Source: an uncultured Bacteroidota bacterium | Lineage (GTDB): Bacteria; Bacteroidota; Bacteroidia; Bacteroidales; 4484-276 | Assembly (NCBI GenBank): GCA_903930725.1 | Contig: CAIYZW010000730.1 | Span: 1 to 9,091, forward strand | DNA length: 9,091 bases | Direction of reading: 5' to 3' | In this document: positions 1-6,124 of the stretch, one piece after another | How the letters are laid out: every line of letters starts with the position of its first letter | How positions within the stretch are numbered: the stretch's first letter is position 1 | Position numbers and translations under genes: made by a program | Notes under the pieces: model-generated | The model's input: only the letters and a program-made list of their open reading frames with translations | The model's database searches: none | Told to the model about the DNA's origin: nothing

Positions 1-1
1 T

Positions 2-3000
2 GCCTTGCAGGTTTACCGCTGGAGCGATGGCGCCTACCTCGAGTGTCAGGATTTCTGGCGCATCAGCGGTATCGAACGGGATATTTTCCTGTTTTCGACT
101 CCTCCAACCTACATCAGCGATTTTTTCGCCCATCCAAACCTCATCAATAATTACCGCGATGGCCAACTTGACCTGGAGGTGGAAATCACAAATCCGGGCA
201 TGAAAAAATCTGAAAAAATGAGCCTGGAAATTAAACTTCTTGGAAATTCTCCTCAGGCGATTATTTATGAGAAAACCCAAACATTTAAGCCAGGAACTGA
301 ACCCAGGTTAACCTATAATTTTTCTCATTTTATTAAAGAACCCCGCAAATGGACCGCCGAAACCCCTGAATTATACACGCTTATCATCAGCCTGTCTGAT
401 AAAAAAGGCAAAATCCTCGAAACGGTAACCTCCAAAATCGGATTCAGAACATCGGAAATAAAAAACGGGCAATTGCTTGTTAATGGCGTCCCCATATTAA
501 TTAAAGGTGTAAACCGCCACGAACACGACCCCGCAACAGCGCATGTTATTTCGGAAGAATCAATGATGAAAGATATCCGGCTGATGAAGCAAAATAACAT
601 CAACACCGTGCGAACCGCCCATTATCCAAACAATCCACGATGGTACGAACTCTGCAATGAGTATGGCTTGTACGTGATTGATGAAGCCAACATCGAATCG
701 CACGGTATGAGCTACGACGAAAAGAGCCTCGCCAAAGACCCGCTCTGGGAAAAAGCTCATGTTGACCGCATAAACCGGATGCTCGAACGCGACAAAAACC
801 ATCCTTCGGTAATAATCTGGAGCATGGGAAACGAGGCCGGCGATGGCGTAAATTTTACGGCCTGCTATAAATTTATCAAACAAAAAGACTTGTCCCGGCC
901 GGTTCATTACGAAAGGGCTTTGCTTGGACCGAACACCGACATTTATTGCCCGATGTATCCTTCCATCGAATACATCGAAAGCTATGCAAAACAAAAGCAG
1001 GACAGGCCGCTCATCATGTGCGAATATTCTCACTCGATGGGCAACAGCACCGGCAATTTCCAGGATTACTGGGATGTTATCGAAAAATATGACCAATTGC
1101 AGGGAGGCTGCATCTGGGATTGGGTTGACCAGGGTTTTAATAAAGTTGACGAAAATGGAGAAAAATTCTTTGCTTATGGTGGCGATTATGGCCCCGAAGA
1201 CGTCCCGAGTGACGGGAACTTTTGCTCCAACGGACTGGTTTCAGCCGACCGTACTCCGCATCCGGCGCTGAAGGAAGTAAAAAAAACCTATCAATACGCC
1301 GGAATTCAAGCACTTGACCCGTATTTTGGAAAATTCCACCTGATTAATAAACATGATTTCATAAATCTCGACTCCTATAATTTGCGTTGGCGGGTTGAGG
1401 CAAACGGGAAAAGCATTCTGGAAGGCATCATCCAAAATCCGGATGTTGAGGCCCATTCGAGCAAAAGCATTAACATCAACCTTTCGAATCTCAACTATCT
1501 TCCGGGAGTAGCCTATTTCATCAATTTCAGCCTGGTAACAACCTCTGATGACGGCCTTATCCCGGCAGGGTTTGAAGTTGCTTCGGAGCAAATTGTCCTT
1601 CCAAACCCCATGAGACCAGAAGTCAAAGCAGTGTCGCCAATTCAAAATCTGCTGATTTCGGAAAACGATACATTAATCGAATTTTCAGGCAACAATTTTA
1701 AGATTATTTTAAGTAAAAAAAACGGTGAAATTACAAGCTGGACGAGCGATGGAACCCAGTTGCTGGCCGAAGGATTGACGCCAAATTTCTGGCGGGCACC
1801 CACAGACAACGATTTTGGAAATGGCATGGAAAAACGATGCGCAGTTTGGAAGGCCGCCAGCAAAAACAGGATTTTACAAAGCCTTACTTTGAATAAAATT
1901 GATGCCAGCGCCACGGTTGCAGAAATAAAATACCTGCTTCCCGACGTAAATTCAAATCTTTTTGTTGATTACACAATCAATGGGAATAGCGAAGTTTGGG
2001 TTGAAAGCCGCCTCGAACTCCTGAGTTTCAATAAACCGGATGTTGAGTTCATCGTCCCATCACATCAGGGTTTTGGCAACACCATTGATTTTGATGTTAT
2101 GCCTTCGTTGCTTAAAATTAACGACCCCAGCCTGGTGAGCCTCGACAATTTTACGCTTGAGGTGTTGATTTTCCCAACCAGTTTTTCTGATAAAAATGCC
2201 ATCTGGGACAACGAGGAATGGGCAAAAGGCCGCCTGCATTTTGAGTTTCGTGAAGATGGTAATCTTTATTTTTTCTTGGGTGGCAACAATTACAAAGCTT
2301 TCAATTTTACGTTCGCCCCCGCAAATTGGTATTTGCTTTCGCTGGCCTATAACCGCGCCGATAAATTGCTAAAATTTTATATTGATGGCAAATTTGTTGA
2401 AACCATCAATTTTGAAAACGCTGAAGCCCTCGATATTTCAGGAATCAGCACCATTGGCGGGTTCCAGGATGGTGAGCGGCTTTTTGAAGGCAAAATTGAC
2501 GAATTCAGATTGTGGGAAACAACACTCACCGACCAGGAGATTAAAAACTACTCGCAAAGGCAAATTACTGGACATGAGCCGGATTTGCTGTTGTATTTTA
2601 ATTTTGAAAAAATTGATGCCGGTGCTTTTGCTGCCATTACTGGAAATAATATGAAAGCCGAATATCTCGACCTTCGCACGCTTCGGCCTGAGTTGCCACG
2701 TTTTGGGATGCGTTTTTCGATGTCCGGAAAATTTGGAAATCTCTCCTGGTTTGGCCGTGGCCCACATGAAAATTACTGCGACCGGAACAAATCTGCTTTT
2801 TTAGGTTTTTATGAAGATAAAGTTACCAACCAATATTTCCCGTACATCCGTCCACAGGAAAATGGCTACAAAACCGACATTCGCCGCATGGCCATTGCCG
2901 ATGAAACCGGCAAAGGCTTGCTGATTGAAGGTTTCCCGTTGCTTTCGGGTTCAGCGCTTCAAAATCCCATCGAAGATTTTGACCAGGGAATAAAGGCAAA

Positions 3001-3193
3001 TTACAAACACATCAACGACATAAAACCACACGACACAACATTTGTAACGCTCGACCTCAAACAAATGGGCGTTGGTGGCGACGACAGCTGGGGAGCACGC
3101 CCGCATCAGCAATATCTTTTGCAACCTTCAAATTACAGTTTCAAATTCCTGCTTCGCCCGGTTGATTTGAAAAAATCGGATTTCTTTGATTAA
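2..3193 (+). CDS. GH2 beta-galactosidase (LacZ type) with inserted LamG-like domain, 5' partial
   Basis: Likely hydrolyses terminal beta-galactosides, probably in the periplasm or at the cell surface. The gene enters the window already open. The first visible residues (RWSDGAYLECQDFWR) match the end of the GH2 sugar-binding domain, so roughly 170-200 N-terminal residues and any signal peptide are missing. Numbering from the TTG at position 5, the order is: GH2 Ig-like sandwich about 45-148; TIM barrel about 152-425 with RHEH (H172), TAHYPN (H206), DEANIESHGM (E227), the acid/base E277 in WSMGNEAG and the nucleophile E340 in CEYSHSMGN; an Ig-like DUF4981-type linker about 430-545; then the Bgal_small_N domain with NFWRAPTDND near 595. 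That last domain is interrupted at about 685-893 by a LamG/concanavalin-like segment ending in the typical GKIDEFRLW motif, and resumes with LPRFGMRF and WFGRGPHENY. Both catalytic residues and the C-terminus are intact. The GH3 gene follows after 25 bp. Class is secure from the motifs; exact substrate is inferred and could be another beta-hexoside. Confidence 0.93.
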   Translation, partial: ALQVYRWSDGAYLECQDFWRISGIERDIFLFSTPPTYISDFFAHPNLINNYRDGQLDLEVEITNPGMKKSEKMSLEIKLLGNSPQAIIYEKTQTFKPGTEPRLTYNFSHFIKEPRKWTAETPELYTLIISLSDKKGKILETVTSKIGFRTSEIKNGQLLVNGVPILIKGVNRHEHDPATAHVISEESMMKDIRLMKQNNINTVRTAHYPNNPRWYELCNEYGLYVIDEANIESHGMSYDEKSLAKDPLWEKAHVDRINRMLERDKNHPSVIIWSMGNEAGDGVNFTACYKFIKQKDLSRPVHYERALLGPNTDIYCPMYPSIEYIESYAKQKQDRPLIMCEYSHSMGNSTGNFQDYWDVIEKYDQLQGGCIWDWVDQGFNKVDENGEKFFAYGGDYGPEDVPSDGNFCSNGLVSADRTPHPALKEVKKTYQYAGIQALDPYFGKFHLINKHDFINLDSYNLRWRVEANGKSILEGIIQNPDVEAHSSKSININLSNLNYLPGVAYFINFSLVTTSDDGLIPAGFEVASEQIVLPNPMRPEVKAVSPIQNLLISENDTLIEFSGNNFKIILSKKNGEITSWTSDGTQLLAEGLTPNFWRAPTDNDFGNGMEKRCAVWKAASKNRILQSLTLNKIDASATVAEIKYLLPDVNSNLFVDYTINGNSEVWVESRLELLSFNKPDVEFIVPSHQGFGNTIDFDVMPSLLKINDPSLVSLDNFTLEVLIFPTSFSDKNAIWDNEEWAKGRLHFEFREDGNLYFFLGGNNYKAFNFTFAPANWYLLSLAYNRADKLLKFYIDGKFVETINFENAEALDISGISTIGGFQDGERLFEGKIDEFRLWETTLTDQEIKNYSQRQITGHEPDLLLYFNFEKIDAGAFAAITGNNMKAEYLDLRTLRPELPRFGMRFSMSGKFGNLSWFGRGPHENYCDRNKSAFLGFYEDKVTNQYFPYIRPQENGYKTDIRRMAIADETGKGLLIEGFPLLSGSALQNPIEDFDQGIKANYKHINDIKPHDTTFVTLDLKQMGVGGDDSWGARPHQQYLLQPSNYSFKFLLRPVDLKKSDFFD
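2051..2682 (+). other. LamG/concanavalin A-like jelly-roll insertion inside the GH2 C-terminal domain
   Basis: This segment codes for about 210 residues that do not belong to a standard LacZ. Before it the protein reads as the Bgal_small_N beta-supersandwich (YTINGNSEVWVESRLEL); after it the same domain continues with ELPRFGMRFSMSG. In ordinary LacZ proteins these two strands are nearly adjacent. The insert has LamG hallmarks: FTLEVLIFPTSF, a central HFEFREDGNLYFF strand pair, NWYLLSLAYNRADKLLKFYIDG, and GKIDEFRLWETTLTDQEI, followed by a closing LLLYFNFE strand. Such folds often bind carbohydrate, so a substrate-targeting role is plausible but inferred. The boundaries are estimates to within about 15 residues. 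Confidence 0.8.
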
Positions 3194-3218
3194 GCTTCTA
3201 ATTCTAATAAAATCAAAA

Positions 3219-5732
3219 ATGAAAAAAAATGTCCTTTCATTTGGTCTGATTCTGCTCATAATTGCGGGATGCAGCCCTAAAAACCAAGTAAGCCAGGATG
3301 AGGCCGACATCCAGAAAATTATCGGCCAGATGACGCTTGACGAGAAAATTGAAATGATTGGCGGCGTTAACGATTTTTACATCAAAGGAAATAAAAGGCT
3401 TGGCCTGCCCGAGGTTAAAATGTCGGATGCCACGGTTGGCGTGCGCGACGGCAACCCGGCAATTGCCTACCCTGCCACCATTGCCTACGCGGCAACCTGG
3501 GACACAGCATTGATAAAAAAGGTTGGAGAAGCCATTGCCAGCGAGGCAAAATCGAAAAAAATCAGCATCATGCTTGGCCCCGGGATGAACATTCACCGTG
3601 CCCCGATGTGCGGCCGCAACTTTGAATATCTGGGCGAAGACCCTTTCCTTGCTGGGAAAATGGCAACGGCCTTCATCAAAGGGATGCAAAGCAAGGGTGT
3701 GGTTGCCACAGCTAAACATTATGCCGCCAACAACCAGGATTTTTCACGTCACCTTGTTTCATCTGACTTGGACGAACGCACGCTCCACGAAATTTACCTT
3801 CCGGCTTTCAGAGCATCGGTGCAGGAAGGAAATGTTGGTGCTGTGATGTCGGCCTATAATCCAGTAAACGGCGTTTACAGCTCTCAAAATGAATATCTTT
3901 TGACCGAGGTTTTAAAAAAAGAGTGGGGTTTTGATGGCTTTGTCATGTCCGACTGGGTTTCGACTTATGATGGCGTTGGTTGCGCCAAAGCCGGCCTCGA
4001 CATCGAAATGCCTTCCGGGGCGCACATGAACAAAGATTCCCTGCTTCCGGCAATTAAAGACGGCAAGCTGACCGAAGAAATGATTGACGATAAAATCCGC
4101 CGGATTCTGAGAATTTACAAGCGCTTTGGAATGTTCGACCAAACTGCCTATTTTGCCGGAAATAATTTTGATACTGCCAGCGCCCGAAAGATTGCGATTG
4201 ATGTGGCTCGAGGCGCCACGACACTTCTCCGGAATCAGGATAATTTTCTTCCGCTAAAAAAGGAAACCATCAAAACCATTGCAGTAATTGGTCCAAACGG
4301 CCATCCGGCAGTGACCGGCGGAGGCGGAAGTTCATTTGTGACGGCTTATCAGCAAACATCTTTTTATGAAGCCATTAAAAAACTTGCAGGCGACAAAATT
4401 TCTGTAAGTTTTGAAAGAGGAACAAAATTACCCCGCTTTATCGAACCTGCGCTCTACAAAAACAGTAGGTTTTATTACATCGAGGGAAACGAAAAAATTG
4501 CAGGTTTAAAGGGTGAATATTTTCAGAATAAAGATTTGGAAGGCACTCCTTTTACAACCCGGACGGACGTTTTGGTCAATTTTGATAAACCAGGTGATGT
4601 GCCGGCAGGCCTTGGCTTCGAAAATGTTTCGGCCAGATGGACAGGCTTAATGAAAGTCGAAAAAACAGGTACTTATGATTTTACCGTTTCTGGTGATGAT
4701 GGGTACAGGCTTTGGGTAAATCAAAAATTAGTTATTGATCAGTGGTACGACCAGCCTGAAATGTTTAAAACCGTTGCTGTTGATTTACAAAAAGGTAACG
4801 CCAACGAAATTGCTCTGGAATATTACCAGGGTGGCGGTGGTGCAGCCATTCGCCTTGGTTATGAGCTTTCGAAAACCAATAAAAATGATGCCGTCGAACG
4901 CGCTGTTGCACTTGCCGCAAAAAGTGACCTCATCGTGCTTTGCGTTGGATTTGATTATAAAACAGAATCGGAAGGTTTCGACCGGCCTTTTAACCTGCCG
5001 GAAGAGCAGGAATTGCTCATCAATCTGATTTTAAAAGCCAATACAAACGTCATTGTTTTATTATCAAGTGGTGGTAACGTCGAAATGCAGGGCTGGCTAG
5101 CGCAAACCAAAGCATTGCTTCACACCTGGTATCCGGGGCAGGAAGGCGCAGTTGCAGTTGCCGAAATTTTGTTTGGTGATGTAAATCCTTCAGGGAAATT
5201 ACCAGTGTCGTTCGAAAAACGCTGGGAAGATAATGCCACTTTTTCGAGTTATTTTGATGATGATAAAGATAAGCGGGTAACCTATTCCGAAGGGATTTTT
5301 GTGGGCTACCGTCATTTCGATAAAAACAACATCGGGCCACAATTTCCATTTGGATTTGGCCTTTCATACACCACTTTTAGCTACCAAAATCTGAAATTAA
5401 GCAACGAACAAATTAATGCCGAAGATGGTTTGACGGTGACTTTTACAGTAAAAAATGACGGAACCCGCGATGGTGCCGAGATTTCGCAACTTTATGTGAG
5501 CGACCCCGAATCAAGCGTTCCACGGCCGGTTAAAGAGCTTAAAAGCTTTAATAAAACCTACCTTAAAGCTGGCGAAGCAAAGGAAATCACGATGAAAATC
5601 AATAAAGATGCCTTTAGTTTTTATGATGTTGCAACTAAAAAATGGATCGTCGAACCCGGTGATTTTGAAATTCTGATAGGCAGTTCATCGCGTGATATAA
5701 GGCTTAAAGCGCAGGTTAAGGTTATTGAATAA
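3219..5732 (+). CDS. GH3 beta-glycosidase, lipoprotein, with inserted PA14 domain
   Basis: A retaining exo-beta-glycosidase, most likely a beta-glucosidase, of 837 residues. The ATG at 3219 is preferred over the in-frame TTG at 3186: it is followed at once by a lipoprotein signal (MKKN, hydrophobic core, IIAGC with Cys18), whereas the TTG overlaps the GH2 gene and would put extra residues before the signal. Expect lipid anchoring and export. Domains: GH3 TIM barrel about 30-320 with D70 in SDATVGVRDG, R133 in GRNFEYLGEDP, K166-H167, and the nucleophile D245 in GFVMSDW; alpha/beta sandwich about 320-680, interrupted at about 428-548 by PA14 (GLKGEYF, SGDDGYRLWVN, IALEYYQGGGGAAIRLGYE); the TESEGFDR loop, where E585 is the probable acid/base; and a C-terminal fibronectin III-like domain about 727-833. 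Start spacing of 25 bp from the GH2 stop suggests one operon. The leader is A-rich with no Shine-Dalgarno. Family and architecture are secure; substrate is not determined. Confidence 0.95.
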   Translation: MKKNVLSFGLILLIIAGCSPKNQVSQDEADIQKIIGQMTLDEKIEMIGGVNDFYIKGNKRLGLPEVKMSDATVGVRDGNPAIAYPATIAYAATWDTALIKKVGEAIASEAKSKKISIMLGPGMNIHRAPMCGRNFEYLGEDPFLAGKMATAFIKGMQSKGVVATAKHYAANNQDFSRHLVSSDLDERTLHEIYLPAFRASVQEGNVGAVMSAYNPVNGVYSSQNEYLLTEVLKKEWGFDGFVMSDWVSTYDGVGCAKAGLDIEMPSGAHMNKDSLLPAIKDGKLTEEMIDDKIRRILRIYKRFGMFDQTAYFAGNNFDTASARKIAIDVARGATTLLRNQDNFLPLKKETIKTIAVIGPNGHPAVTGGGGSSFVTAYQQTSFYEAIKKLAGDKISVSFERGTKLPRFIEPALYKNSRFYYIEGNEKIAGLKGEYFQNKDLEGTPFTTRTDVLVNFDKPGDVPAGLGFENVSARWTGLMKVEKTGTYDFTVSGDDGYRLWVNQKLVIDQWYDQPEMFKTVAVDLQKGNANEIALEYYQGGGGAAIRLGYELSKTNKNDAVERAVALAAKSDLIVLCVGFDYKTESEGFDRPFNLPEEQELLINLILKANTNVIVLLSSGGNVEMQGWLAQTKALLHTWYPGQEGAVAVAEILFGDVNPSGKLPVSFEKRWEDNATFSSYFDDDKDKRVTYSEGIFVGYRHFDKNNIGPQFPFGFGLSYTTFSYQNLKLSNEQINAEDGLTVTFTVKNDGTRDGAEISQLYVSDPESSVPRPVKELKSFNKTYLKAGEAKEITMKINKDAFSFYDVATKKWIVEPGDFEILIGSSSRDIRLKAQVKVIE
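4500..4862 (+). other. PA14 domain inserted in the GH3 alpha/beta sandwich
   Basis: About 120 residues (roughly 428-548 of the GH3) match PA14: an opening GLKGEYF, VSARWTGLMKVEKTGTYDFTVSGDDG, RLWVNQKLVIDQWYD, and a closing strand IALEYYQGGGGAAIRLGYE. PA14 inserted at this place is known in some GH3 beta-glucosidases, for example the Kluyveromyces marxianus enzyme, where it lies over the active site and limits the chain length accepted. By analogy this enzyme may prefer short substrates; that is inference. Confidence 0.88.
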
Positions 5733-5736
5733 ACCT

Positions 5737-5838
5737 ATCAAAGTTTTTGTAATAAGATTGTCAGATAGAAATTTCTAAGCTCAGATTTCCTGATTTCTTG
5801 CAGATAAAAGTGTCGTGAAATCAAAGTTTGGTAATAAG
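5737..5838 (+). repeat. Imperfect direct repeat, two copies about 20 bp
   Basis: ATCAAAGTTTTTGTAATAAG at 5737-5756 recurs at 5820-5838 as ATCAAAGTTTGGTAATAAG, differing by one substitution and one missing base. The octamer GTAATAAG at its end is repeated again, directly abutting, at 5839-5846. The copies are 83 bp apart, start to start. No target-site or mobile-element structure is evident, and the function is unknown. Confidence 0.6.
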
Positions 5839-5843
5839 GTAAT

Positions 5844-5882
5844 AAGGTTAAAAGGAAATGAGTAACCTTTCTACGAAGGTTA
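5844..5882 (+). repeat. TAACCTT flanked by two AAGGTTA copies, giving two competing hairpins
   Basis: TAACCTT at 5863-5869 is perfectly complementary to AAGGTTA at 5844-5850 (12-nt loop) and to a second AAGGTTA at 5876-5882 (6-nt loop). Each pairing gives a 7-bp stem and the two exclude each other. Further copies of the heptamer or near-copies lie at 5718-5724 (inside the GH3 3' end) and 5896-5902, the last forming a small GGTT/AACC hairpin at 5898-5908. There is no U-tract, so these are not intrinsic terminators. Confidence 0.5.
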
Positions 5883-6075
5883 AGAACATGAAATTAAGGT
5901 TTTTAACCATAGTAGAAAAGAAAGTTACCACCAGTTTCAAATCCTTATTTTATTCTGAGGAAGTGTACGTTATTTTTCGACTATTACATTTGAGGGAAGT
6001 TTTGTAAGAATCCGAAAAACAATAGTGCGGTCAGTAATTCCGAAGTCAAAGATTTATTTTATCACAGTTTATTCC

Positions 6076-6110
6076 AAAAAAAAAGTCCCGAATGATCGGG
6101 ACTTTTTTTT
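6076..6110. terminator. Bidirectional intrinsic terminator between convergent genes
   Basis: A perfect 8-bp stem AGTCCCGA / TCGGGACT (6084-6091 and 6096-6103) closes a 4-nt ATGA loop. It is flanked by eight A residues on the left and seven T residues on the right, so either strand yields a GC-rich hairpin followed by a U-tract. On the minus strand it starts 14 nt after the stop codon of the OmpA/TPR gene, an ideal position. On the plus strand it lies about 340 nt past the GH3 stop. Confidence 0.92.
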
Positions 6111-6124
6111 GTTCATTAATCAGA

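Larger units (their letters stand above)
5733..6075. other. Convergent intergenic region, no gene recognised; short repeats and hairpins
   Basis: This stretch lies between the GH3 stop and the terminator that also serves the minus-strand gene. I found no open frame with coding character in it. It holds an imperfect 20-bp direct repeat, three GTAATAAG octamers, and several AAGGTTA heptamers around a complementary TAACCTT. No strong intrinsic terminator lies directly after the GH3 stop, so the GH3 mRNA may carry a 3' untranslated region of about 340-380 nt ending at the hairpin near 6084. One TAnnTTTG match occurs at 5985-5992 on the plus strand, without a convincing -33 element. Confidence 0.6.

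Noticed and set aside
560..1096. Long open frame on the minus strand inside the GH2 gene
   Set aside because: It lies opposite the TIM barrel with both catalytic motifs intact on the plus strand, and its translation has no recognisable family or signal. It is a shadow of the real gene.
3237..3719. 160-residue minus-strand frame opposite the GH3 N-terminus
   Set aside because: Antisense to well-conserved GH3 motifs, with no family resemblance. Treated as chance.
5718..5748. Possible terminator right after the GH3 stop (GGTTATT..AATAAACC then a short T run)
   Set aside because: The stem needs a bulge, has little GC, and the T run is short and offset. The hairpin at 6084-6103 is far better.
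5985..6110. Possible small RNA from a TAnnTTTG box at 5985-5992 to the terminator
   Set aside because: No -33 element at the right distance (AGTG there), no conserved structure apart from the terminator, and a single consensus hit in AT-rich DNA is weak evidence.
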